Source of the DNA: Oleispira antarctica RB-8
Lineage (GTDB): Bacteria > Pseudomonadota > Gammaproteobacteria > Pseudomonadales > Oceanobacteraceae
Length of the DNA: 64,000 bases
Direction of reading: 5' to 3'
Assembly (NCBI GenBank): GCA_000967895.1
Contig: FO203512.1
Location: 3,967,531 to 4,031,530 of the forward strand
Shown: positions 56,596 through 64,000 of the stretch, one piece after another
How positions within the stretch are numbered: the stretch's first letter is position 1
Layout of the letters: each line of letters starts with the position of its first letter
Position numbers and translations under genes: made by a program
The notes under the pieces: generated by a model
Databases searched by the model: none
Told to the model about the DNA's origin: nothing
Seen by the model: only the letters and a program-made list of their open reading frames with translations

Positions 56596-58572
56596 TTATC
56601 GGCCTCGTAAAAATAATTTATCTAAGTCTGACATGCTCATTTGAGTCCATGTCGGGCGGCCGTGATTGCATTGTCCACTGCGTTCGGTTTCTTCCATATC
56701 GCGTAATAAACCGTTCATTTCAGGTAGCGTTAATTTTCGATTCGCACGTACACTGCCGTGGCAGGCCATGGTGCCGAGTATTTCATTACGATGTGCTTGA
56801 ATGCGATCTGAACTGCCGTGCTGCATTAAATCAGACAGCATGTCGGTCACTAAACGCTCTACTTCTGCCTGCTGTAAAATCACAGGAATCTGTCGAATCA
56901 TGATTGATTCAGGTGCTGCTCGTTGCAATATCACACCGAAACGCGCAAATTCATCTGCGTACTGCTCAGCGGCATCTGCTTCGTTTTCAGACACACTCAA
57001 TGTAATGGGCACTAATAGCGGCTGGCTTTGTACATTTTGATGATCAACGGCAATTTTTAAGCGTTCGTAAGTAATGCGTTCGTGCGCGGCGTGCATATCG
57101 ACCACCACTAAACCATGGGCGTTTTCCGCTAAAATATAAATGCCATGCAGCTGAGCAACCGCAAACCCTAATGGCGGAACATCGGATGGCTGCGGGATAT
57201 TTGCAATTGCAACGGTTGTTATCTCACCCGTTTCAGGATCAATGCGTTCTTCCGTTATTGCGGTATTTTCAGCCATACTTAATGGCTGCGATAACGACCG
57301 GTAAGCATCAAGGTGTTCTTGTACTCCTCCAGGATTATTCCCCTGTCCTGAATACTGAGCTGCCATTGACTGACCAGAGATAGGATGACGGCCGGGCAAT
57401 AAACTCATCCGTGTCTGTTCGCTGAACTCACCCGCTTGAATACCTGTAACTTGCTGGTGACTGTTGGCCATCAATGCTGGACTGGTGAGTCCTGATGACT
57501 CGTTTTCTTTTAATACCCCTGAACCTTGTAAACTGGTTGGCGCCGATTGATGATCAGGACGCACATCCGCTAACGCTTTATGCAAGGTGCGGAACAAATA
57601 ATCATGCACCAAGCGGCCATCGCGAAAGCGGACTTCATGTTTCGTCGGGTGTACGTTCACATCCACTAACGCGGGGTCAACCGTAAGATATAAAACAAAC
57701 GCAGGCTGGCGGCCGTGATATAAGACATCACGATAAGCTTGCTTGATGGCATGAGCCACCAAACGATCGCGCACAATACGGCCGTTAACAAAAAAGTATT
57801 GCATATCAGCTTGGCTGCGCGAGAACGTCGGCAAACCAACCCAGCCTGTTAAACCTAAACCTGCGGCTTCTGAATCGATGTGCAACGCTGCATCTATAAA
57901 TTTAGGGCCGAGTAACGCAGCGACACGCTTTTCTTTATCAATGCCACGAGTCGCAGGACGCAACGAGTGAATCACTTTTTGATTATGACGTAAGCTAAAC
58001 GCAACATCGTAACGGCTTAATGCTAAACGTTTAAAATATTCATCAACGTGATTGAATTCGGTTTTTTCTGTGCGTAAAAATTTTCGTCTAGCGGGAGTAT
58101 TAAAGAATAAATCACGCACTTCTAACGTGGTGCCTTTCGGGTGCGCAGCAGGCTTAACGCTGGCCGCCATTTCACGGCCTTCGACTTCGACCTGCCAAGC
58201 TTGCTCAGCTTCGCCTTCTTCAGGCGCGGTTGCGGAAGTCATCGTTAAACGAGAAACCGAACTGATCGATGCTAACGCTTCACCACGAAACCCTAAACTG
58301 CTCACGGCTTCTAAATCATCAAGCGTGCTAATTTTACTGGTGGCATGTCGGCTTAATGCCAAAGGTAAATCGTCTTTAGGAATGCCATGACCATCGTCAC
58401 GAATACGCAGTAATTTAATGCCCCCCTGCTCAACGTCTATTTCAATACGCGTCGAGCCTGCGTCTAACGAATTTTCAACCAACTCTTTAATAATATTGGC
58501 CGGTCGTTCGACAACTTCACCCGCGGCAATTTGGTTCGCTAAGCGAGGGGATAATAAATGAATTCTTTTCAT
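56596..58572 (-). CDS. mutL: DNA mismatch repair protein MutL
   Basis: MutL couples mismatch recognition by MutS to strand nicking. From the ATG at 58572 ([21 protein letters not shown]) the protein has 658 residues. The GHKL ATPase motifs are [16 protein letters not shown] and [10 protein letters not shown]; the C-terminal dimerisation domain with [27 protein letters not shown] (in part) lacks the DQHAxxExxE endonuclease motif, consistent with a species that uses MutH-like or other nicking. amiB ends 13 bases upstream. Confidence 0.97.
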   Translation of the reverse strand: MKRIHLLSPRLANQIAAGEVVERPANIIKELVENSLDAGSTRIEIDVEQGGIKLLRIRDDGHGIPKDDLPLALSRHATSKISTLDDLEAVSSLGFRGEALASISSVSRLTMTSATAPEEGEAEQAWQVEVEGREMAASVKPAAHPKGTTLEVRDLFFNTPARRKFLRTEKTEFNHVDEYFKRLALSRYDVAFSLRHNQKVIHSLRPATRGIDKEKRVAALLGPKFIDAALHIDSEAAGLGLTGWVGLPTFSRSQADMQYFFVNGRIVRDRLVAHAIKQAYRDVLYHGRQPAFVLYLTVDPALVDVNVHPTKHEVRFRDGRLVHDYLFRTLHKALADVRPDHQSAPTSLQGSGVLKENESSGLTSPALMANSHQQVTGIQAGEFSEQTRMSLLPGRHPISGQSMAAQYSGQGNNPGGVQEHLDAYRSLSQPLSMAENTAITEERIDPETGEITTVAIANIPQPSDVPPLGFAVAQLHGIYILAENAHGLVVVDMHAAHERITYERLKIAVDHQNVQSQPLLVPITLSVSENEADAAEQYADEFARFGVILQRAAPESIMIRQIPVILQQAEVERLVTDMLSDLMQHGSSDRIQAHRNEILGTMACHGSVRANRKLTLPEMNGLLRDMEETERSGQCNHGRPTWTQMSMSDLDKLFLRGR

Positions 58573-58585
58573 AGTTTGAATAAGC

Positions 58586-59953
58586 CTAACTCGCAGGCAG
58601 TGTGATTTCCTGCCCAACTTGAATGCGGTTATTTTTAATGCCGTTTAAGCGACGAATATCGGTTATAGATACTTTATGTTTTTTTGCTATGTGAGAAAGC
58701 GTATCACCACGTCTGATGGTATAGCTTCTCATCACATTTGAGCGGGCAATACTTGTATTACCCCCTCTTTTTTTCCAAGCAATGTAGCTGCCTTCAGGAG
58801 GTTCTTCATTAAAATATTCTGTTAAACCATTAAATATTTCTCGAGCCATTTTGTTCTGATAACTAGAAGTCGCTAATTTTTTAGCTTCTCCTGGGTTAGA
58901 AATAAATCCAGTTTCAATGAGTAAGGCAGGAATATCAGGGGCTTTTAAAACCATAAAGGCGGCTTCTCCTACTTCTTTTTTATGCAGGCGTGAAATTTTA
59001 TCCATGCGTTTTAAGATAGAGGTGCCTACCGATAAGCTTGAGCCTCGAGTCGCCGTCATCGACAAATCTAATAATGTCATTGCGACATGATCATCTTTAT
59101 CACCCAAGCTCACACCACCAACTAGATCCGCTTCGTTTTCTTTTTCTGCTAAGTAACGAGCTTCCTCACTCGAAGCGCCACGCTCGGATAAGACAAATAC
59201 CGAACTCCCGTGAGCCTGCGAATTTCTAAACGCATCAGCATGAATAGAAATAAACAAATCAGCATTGGCGTCACGCGCTTTACGGGTTCGGTCACGCAGC
59301 GGAATATAATAATCCCCCGTGCGAGTTAAGTACGGTTTGTAGCCAGGTTCTTTCTCTAATAAGTTTGCTAATTTTTTTGCAATTTTTAAAACGACTGTTT
59401 TTTCTTTGGTACGTCGATAACCAACAGCGCCAGGATCTTCACCCCCGTGACCTGCATCAATCGCTACGATAATGTCCCGTTTATTATGTACGACCTTATC
59501 GGCAACCGTTTTTACTGTTTTTATGGGCTCAATACGCGTTGCATTTTTTTCAATTAAATCGACTACCAGCCGATGATGTGGATATATTTTATTCGGCGGT
59601 AAAATAGAGCTTTTAGGGCTAACATCGTCTCGTAATTGAAAAACAATACGCAAATCATGATTCTTTTGCCTGCCCGTACGCAAACTTGTCACTAATGTAC
59701 TGTCTAAGTCCACTTTACTCGCATCGGGTTTAAATTGCGCATTTCCGGCTAGGTCTATCACTACACGGTAAGGTTTATCTAAGGTGAAAATTTTATGTTG
59801 ATGAGGCTCAGACAAATCGAAAACCAAACGAGTATGAGCAGGTGATTGCCACACTCGGACACCATCAACATCCGCTGTTGCATTTAATGCTGAACCCACG
59901 AGAACGAGAGGAACTAAATACTTTATTATTATCTTCGCAATTATTTTTTTCAT
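58586..59953 (-). CDS. amiB: N-acetylmuramoyl-L-alanine amidase with LysM (AmiB/AmiC type)
   Basis: A 455-residue periplasmic amidase that splits septal peptidoglycan during daughter-cell separation. Order: signal peptide (about 1-27), AMIN domain (about 28-125, [17 protein letters not shown]), Amidase_3 domain with zinc residues in [11 protein letters not shown], and one C-terminal LysM ([16 protein letters not shown]). The start at 59953 is inside a TAATG overlap with tsaE. The mutL-amiB-tsaE order is conserved in gammaproteobacteria. Confidence 0.95.
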   Translation of the reverse strand: MKKIIAKIIIKYLVPLVLVGSALNATADVDGVRVWQSPAHTRLVFDLSEPHQHKIFTLDKPYRVVIDLAGNAQFKPDASKVDLDSTLVTSLRTGRQKNHDLRIVFQLRDDVSPKSSILPPNKIYPHHRLVVDLIEKNATRIEPIKTVKTVADKVVHNKRDIIVAIDAGHGGEDPGAVGYRRTKEKTVVLKIAKKLANLLEKEPGYKPYLTRTGDYYIPLRDRTRKARDANADLFISIHADAFRNSQAHGSSVFVLSERGASSEEARYLAEKENEADLVGGVSLGDKDDHVAMTLLDLSMTATRGSSLSVGTSILKRMDKISRLHKKEVGEAAFMVLKAPDIPALLIETGFISNPGEAKKLATSSYQNKMAREIFNGLTEYFNEEPPEGSYIAWKKRGGNTSIARSNVMRSYTIRRGDTLSHIAKKHKVSITDIRRLNGIKNNRIQVGQEITLPAS

Positions 59954-60462
59954 TACACGTCTATTAAATTTAATTGCTGACACCAAGACTGGCCTTTTTC
60001 AGTGCTCGCCTGCCAAGTTAATTGGCGACCGTCTTCAATATCAGCAATGGATAATATCAAGTCTGCAGCGGGTAAAAAACCTGACCCCTTATCTGCCCAC
60101 TCCATTAAGCATAAGTGTGCTCCTTCGAGATAATCACGTATGCCCATAAATTCTAGCTCTTCTGGGTCAGCCACTCGATACAAATCAAAGTGGCAAACCG
60201 TTAGCGGAAGTCTTTGATCCGCTTGCGGGCCCTCTTTTTGAACAGCAAGAACATCATAAGTTTCAACTAGGGTATAAGTTGGACTTTTCACGGGCCCTAC
60301 ATAACCAAAGCCACGCATTAAGCCACGGCTGAAGGTTGTCTTACCTGCGCCCAAATCACCTTCTAAAAATATCAGACCACCATCAATCGCAGCATCGGAA
60401 AATACCGCTGCGCACTGACCCGCAAAGGCCATCATTTTTTCTTCACCGATTAAATCAATCAT
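59953..60462 (-). CDS. tsaE: tRNA threonylcarbamoyladenosine ATPase TsaE
   Basis: TsaE is the ATPase that drives the TsaBCD complex making t6A37 in tRNAs. The 169-residue product has the P-loop GDLGAGKTTFSRG, the SPTYTLVETY switch region and the HFDLYRV segment with conserved Asp. It overlaps nnrD by 8 bases upstream and amiB by 1 base downstream. Confidence 0.96.
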   Translation of the reverse strand: MIDLIGEEKMMAFAGQCAAVFSDAAIDGGLIFLEGDLGAGKTTFSRGLMRGFGYVGPVKSPTYTLVETYDVLAVQKEGPQADQRLPLTVCHFDLYRVADPEELEFMGIRDYLEGAHLCLMEWADKGSGFLPAADLILSIADIEDGRQLTWQASTEKGQSWCQQLNLIDV

Positions 60463-61456
60463 TTTGCTCTACCCCCAACTCGGTAACACTCTCTTCTGCC
60501 ACCAGTCGAGTTTGAATAATACGACGAATAAAAGGCAATAAATCTGTGGCCAATAAACCGGCCTCGCCGTCCACACTAGCATAATCCGCTGCTTTACTGT
60601 GAACGCAGCAGGCTAATTTTGCGGCTGATAATGGCGATAAGCCCAAGACTGTGAATTGCGCTAATACGGCTCCGACAGTACCTGAAAGAACATCGCCCAT
60701 ACCACCGGAAGCCATACCAGGGTTACCGTCGAGGCAACGATAAAGCTTCAACTCGCCATGACTATTTTTACCTGCAATAAGGCTGTACTGTCCTTTCAAA
60801 ATCACAGTACAAGAAAACTTTTCGACCAATGTTTGAGCGGCAGAAATACGATCAGCTTGTACCTCAGCGGTGCTGATATTCAATAAACGCGCAGCTTCAG
60901 CAGGATGCGGGGTGATAATTACAGCATGATTAGAAAAATCAATTTCTGAACCGGTAATGCGTGGCTTCGCCGCGAGTAAGTTAAGCGCATCAGCATCCAA
61001 AATCACTCCCTGTGCTTTACCTGAAGCCTCAAACTGCTCTATTTGTTGTAAGACCGTTTGCAATAACAACTGCCCAAAAGCCTGCTTGCCTAATCCAGGG
61101 CCAACCACCAGCACCTTGTTTTGATTTTGATCACCGCGAATAAAAGGCGCCAGCTCTAAACCAGAGTTAATCCCAGCAACCATGATTTCAGGGCAACGAC
61201 TTATATACGCACTGATATGCTCAGGGCGAGTCGCACAACTTACCAAACCCGCACCACTGACTAACGCAGCTTGCGAAGCCATTAAGGCTGCACCCGCATA
61301 ACCATGATCACCGCCAATGACCTGCACATGACCATGATCACCTTTGTGGCTATTCAGGGCACGCAACGGTAATAATTGATCATTTTGTTGCAACAACTGC
61401 CAACTAATATCACTGACTATTGGCTTGTTAATCGATTTTGTTCGCGCTGAATTCAT
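60455..61456 (-). CDS. nnrD: ADP-dependent NAD(P)H-hydrate dehydratase, stand-alone
   Basis: NnrD repairs the hydrated forms of NADH and NADPH. The 333-residue product is only the ribokinase-like domain: HVQVIGGDHGYAGAALMAS, VVGPGLGK, ITPHPAEAARLL and GNPGMASGGMGDVLSG with the catalytic Asp. In E. coli and Pseudomonas this domain is fused behind the epimerase NnrE; no epimerase domain is present here. I place the start at 61456 (ATG) rather than the TTG at 61474; neither has a strong ribosome site. Confidence 0.93.
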   Translation of the reverse strand: MNSARTKSINKPIVSDISWQLLQQNDQLLPLRALNSHKGDHGHVQVIGGDHGYAGAALMASQAALVSGAGLVSCATRPEHISAYISRCPEIMVAGINSGLELAPFIRGDQNQNKVLVVGPGLGKQAFGQLLLQTVLQQIEQFEASGKAQGVILDADALNLLAAKPRITGSEIDFSNHAVIITPHPAEAARLLNISTAEVQADRISAAQTLVEKFSCTVILKGQYSLIAGKNSHGELKLYRCLDGNPGMASGGMGDVLSGTVGAVLAQFTVLGLSPLSAAKLACCVHSKAADYASVDGEAGLLATDLLPFIRRIIQTRLVAEESVTELGVEQND

Positions 61457-61552
61457 TCTATGCTGTATGCCCAAGCGTTTCTTTGGCAGAATTATACGTC
61501 CTTGGCGTTAAGATGGCGAAGGTATAATCATTGCGGTAACAACGATAATCAC

Positions 61553-62620
61553 ATGACACAAACAGCGCTATCCCAAAGTGACCTCCAAGACCTGGCTGAT
61601 AAGATCAAGGTATGGGGCCGCGAACTCGGCTTTCAGCAAATCGGCATCACCCATATTGAGCTAGGCGAGCATGAGACACGCCTAAAAGAATGGCTCGCCA
61701 AAGGCTATCACGGCAGTATGGAATACATGGCGGCCCACGATAATATGCGCAGTCGCCCTGCCGACCTTTTACCTGGCACACTGCGAGTGATCAGTGCCCG
61801 CATGGATTACCTGCCCGCAGATGCGCGTATCAAAGAACAACTGCAGGATAAGAGCCTCGCCTACATTTCACGCTATGCCTTGGGCCGAGACTATCACAAG
61901 GTGATTCGTAAGCGCTTAACTCAGCTAGGCAAGATGATTGAAGAAGAAGTGGGCCACGGTTATCGCGCTTTTGTGGATAGCGCCCCTGTTTTAGAGCGCG
62001 CACTCGCCAGTAATGCAGGCTTAGGCTGGCTGGGTAAAAATACCATGCTGATTAATAAAAAAGCGGGGTCGTATTTTTTCCTCAGTGAATTATTAACCGA
62101 CCTACCACTGCCAATTGATCAGCCCGATGATAAAAACCACTGTGGTAGCTGCACTTCTTGTATCGATATTTGCCCGACTCAAGCGTTTGTCGGTGAACAA
62201 GTCTTAGATGCCAGACGTTGCATTTCTTATCTGACCATTGAATTAAAAGGTCCTATTCCTACCGATTTACGCAAAGGCATGGGCAATCGTATTTTTGGCT
62301 GTGATGATTGCCAACTCTGCTGCCCATGGAACCGCTTTAGTAAAACCACACAAGAAACCGATTTCACTCCACGCCACCCTCTCGATAATGCAACGTTACT
62401 TGAGTTATTTGCTTGGGATGAAAGCACCTTCCTAAAACATACCGAAGGCAACCCGATTCGCCGTACGGGTTATCAAAACTGGTTGCGTAATATTGCCGTG
62501 GCATTAGGTAATGCACCTGCTAGCATCGAGATAACTGAGGCACTTAAGCAGCGCTTACCTGAAGCAAGTGACTTAGTGAAAGAACATATTGAGTGGGCGC
62601 TCGCACAACACGCTACTTAG
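61553..62620 (+). CDS. queG: Epoxyqueuosine reductase
   Basis: QueG reduces epoxyqueuosine to queuosine in tRNA, using cobalamin and two 4Fe-4S clusters. The 355-residue product shows both cluster motifs, CGSCTSCIDICP and CDDCQLCCPWN, and the N-terminal QIGITHIELGEH and YLARYALGRDYH-like segment (here YISRYALGRDYH). The ATG at 61553 gives the expected N-terminus; the longer frame from 61460 has no similarity. It diverges from nnrD across 96 bases. Confidence 0.96.
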   Translation: MTQTALSQSDLQDLADKIKVWGRELGFQQIGITHIELGEHETRLKEWLAKGYHGSMEYMAAHDNMRSRPADLLPGTLRVISARMDYLPADARIKEQLQDKSLAYISRYALGRDYHKVIRKRLTQLGKMIEEEVGHGYRAFVDSAPVLERALASNAGLGWLGKNTMLINKKAGSYFFLSELLTDLPLPIDQPDDKNHCGSCTSCIDICPTQAFVGEQVLDARRCISYLTIELKGPIPTDLRKGMGNRIFGCDDCQLCCPWNRFSKTTQETDFTPRHPLDNATLLELFAWDESTFLKHTEGNPIRRTGYQNWLRNIAVALGNAPASIEITEALKQRLPEASDLVKEHIEWALAQHAT

Positions 62621-62704
62621 TCCGATTCAGCGTGTTGTCTAAATTGGCGATTCTACAATATGATCTATACTGAAGATTTAGTATTAGTTAATTTTGAGAC
62701 CGCC

Positions 62705-63730
62705 ATGCCCGATGCAATCATCCCCAGGAATGAACAGCAGCGTTTAGCCGCATTAGACGAATTGGGGATTTTATACACTCCGCTAGAAGAACGGTTTGAT
62801 AAAATCACTCGCACACTGTGCCGAATATTCAACACGCCTATCGCCTATGTATCCTTAATCGACAAGGATACGCAATGGTTAAAATCAACCCAGGGCTTAG
62901 ACTTTGTTAGCACCGATAGAAGCACGTCTATTTGCACGCAGACATTATTAGCAGACGAATACATGATTTGTGAAGATCTCAGTAAAAACGAACACTTTAA
63001 AGACAATATATTTGTTACCTCGGGCTTAAAAATGCGTTTTTACGCAGGCTTTAACTTAAAAAGCAAAGAACAAAATATCGGGACGCTATGCATTGCTGAC
63101 GATAAGCCTCGTACATTCAGCCAAGAAGATATTACAACCATGAGAGACTTAGTTTCATGGGCACAAACCGAGATCAATTTGACCCAATTAGGTGAGGTGC
63201 AAATGCAGTTAATTACTGAACTGGATCAAGCACAAAAGCATGCCAGAACTGATGATCTAACAGGTCTGTGGAACCAGGGTACGATTAAAGAAGTGCTACA
63301 ACGAGCTCACCATAGACATTTAATCACACAGAAACCATACTCATTGATGATGGTCGATATCGATAATTTCAAACAGGTTAATGATACCTACGGGCACCCT
63401 TTTGGTGACCAAGTAATTAGCGCAGTAGCCGATGAATTGAAAAGATCAATACGCCCAACAGATACCATTGGTCGCTATGGCGGTGATGAATTTTTGATTA
63501 TTTTAGAGAATTGTAATCATCAAAGAGCTGAAGAATTGAGCCAAAGGCTTTTACATCACAACAAGAAACTGTCCATCCTTAACAAGGATAAAAAAGTACC
63601 TACCAACATCAGTGTTGGCTTTGCCTCGACTGACTACATCTCGGTCGATGATCCAGAGAGCTTATTAGAATGTGCAGATCAGGCGCTATATACCGCGAAA
63701 CAAGAGGGACGTAACTGCGCTAGAGGTTAA
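62705..63730 (+). CDS. Diguanylate cyclase with GAF sensor domain
   Basis: A 341-residue soluble signalling protein. An N-terminal GAF domain (about residues 15-165, opening IPRNEQQRLAALDELGIL) is followed by a GGDEF domain with intact active site YGGDEF and an RPTD inhibitory site five residues before it, so it should make cyclic-di-GMP with product inhibition. The Met at 62705 has a GAG site 10 bases upstream and fits this family's start; the Met at 62660 is possible. It follows queG by 84 bases, and the convergent serB lies 33 bases away. Confidence 0.9.
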   Translation: MPDAIIPRNEQQRLAALDELGILYTPLEERFDKITRTLCRIFNTPIAYVSLIDKDTQWLKSTQGLDFVSTDRSTSICTQTLLADEYMICEDLSKNEHFKDNIFVTSGLKMRFYAGFNLKSKEQNIGTLCIADDKPRTFSQEDITTMRDLVSWAQTEINLTQLGEVQMQLITELDQAQKHARTDDLTGLWNQGTIKEVLQRAHHRHLITQKPYSLMMVDIDNFKQVNDTYGHPFGDQVISAVADELKRSIRPTDTIGRYGGDEFLIILENCNHQRAEELSQRLLHHNKKLSILNKDKKVPTNISVGFASTDYISVDDPESLLECADQALYTAKQEGRNCARG

Positions 63731-63763
63731 TATTATCTAGCGCACCTCACTAAAATTATAGGA

Positions 63764-64000
63764 TTAAACGATATCGCGATCGCGATAACCTAGCAGATAT
63801 AAAACACCGTCTAGACCCAGTGTCGAGATAGACTGCTTAGCGGATTCTTGCACCAAAGGTTTGGCACGAAAAGCGATGCCTAGACCGGCAATGCTCAACA
63901 TCGGTAAATCGTTAGCACCATCACCGACAGCGATAGTTTGTTCTAAACGAATGCCTTCTTTTTCAGCAATTTCACGTAATAACTGAGCTTTACGATTACC
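63764..64000 (-). CDS. serB: Phosphoserine phosphatase, C-terminal part (5' end outside window)
   Basis: The last 78 codons of a minus-strand gene cut by the window edge. The HAD-family motif AVGDGANDLPML with its metal-binding Asp pair, followed by AGLGIAFRAKP, is diagnostic of SerB, which releases serine from phosphoserine. The N-terminal ACT-like and catalytic DxDxT parts are outside the window. Confidence 0.94.
   Translation of the reverse strand, partial: GNRKAQLLREIAEKEGIRLEQTIAVGDGANDLPMLSIAGLGIAFRAKPLVQESAKQSISTLGLDGVLYLLGYRDRDIV

Noticed and set aside
61460-61552. 31-residue N-terminal extension of QueG
   Set aside because: It has no family similarity and overlaps the nnrD upstream region; the ATG at 61553 gives the normal start.

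Overview
The window looks like an ordinary chromosomal stretch of a marine gammaproteobacterium of the Oceanospirillales/Pseudomonadales type. The grounds are gene order (pcnB-folK-panB-panC with pgi, and the queG/nnrD-tsaE-amiB-mutL-miaA-hfq-hflX-hflK-hflC-hisZ-purA block), moderate to low GC, and several outer-membrane uptake systems. The genus cannot be fixed from the sequence alone. I see no rRNA, tRNA, CRISPR array, prophage or intact insertion sequence.

Layout. 1-5160: end of pcnB, folK, pantothenate genes panB, panC and panD, then pgi. 5381-15431: a chemoreceptor, a 26-bp perfect inverted repeat, an acetyl-CoA acetyltransferase, a DUF962 membrane protein, a MATE exporter, a DUF481 barrel, a 2H phosphoesterase, YqaA, an NCS2 purine permease, a Spy/CpxP-like protein, SmrA and a small lipoprotein. 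15512-19295: a leucine-rich-repeat lipoprotein, ilvA and rpiA. 19372-26089: the intermembrane lipid-transport set ydbH-ynbE-ydbL (ynbE is a 58-codon gene), then lemA, a long M48 metalloprotease and a small membrane protein. 26141-34372: one leftward choline-to-betaine operon, betI-betB-betA-choX-choW-choV-porin, with a palindromic BetI-type operator upstream and a terminator at the end.

34433-38814 is a second leftward unit for thiamine salvage. A TPP riboswitch precedes a TonB-dependent receptor, a YkoF-like thiamine-binding protein, a PnuT transporter and an APH-fold kinase. A compact multi-hairpin element of about 100 bp lies between the receptor and the downstream genes. 38848-41899 holds a DUF2986 protein, an SDR-like protein, two small uncharacterised genes and a second thiolase. 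42287-48635 is a rightward trio: a VolA/Pla-1-type surface lipase lipoprotein, a DUF1302 barrel and a DUF1329 (LolA-like) protein. I read it as a lipid-scavenging unit.

48873-64000: the conserved purA-hisZ / hflC-hflK-hflX-hfq-miaA-mutL-amiB-tsaE-nnrD block on the minus strand, with queG and a GAF-GGDEF diguanylate cyclase diverging from it, and the 3' end of serB at the window edge.

The parts most worth following are the lipase-DUF1302-DUF1329 trio, the riboswitch-controlled thiamine unit with its structured spacer element, and the choline operon that carries its own porin. All functions are assigned from protein motifs and context, with no database search.
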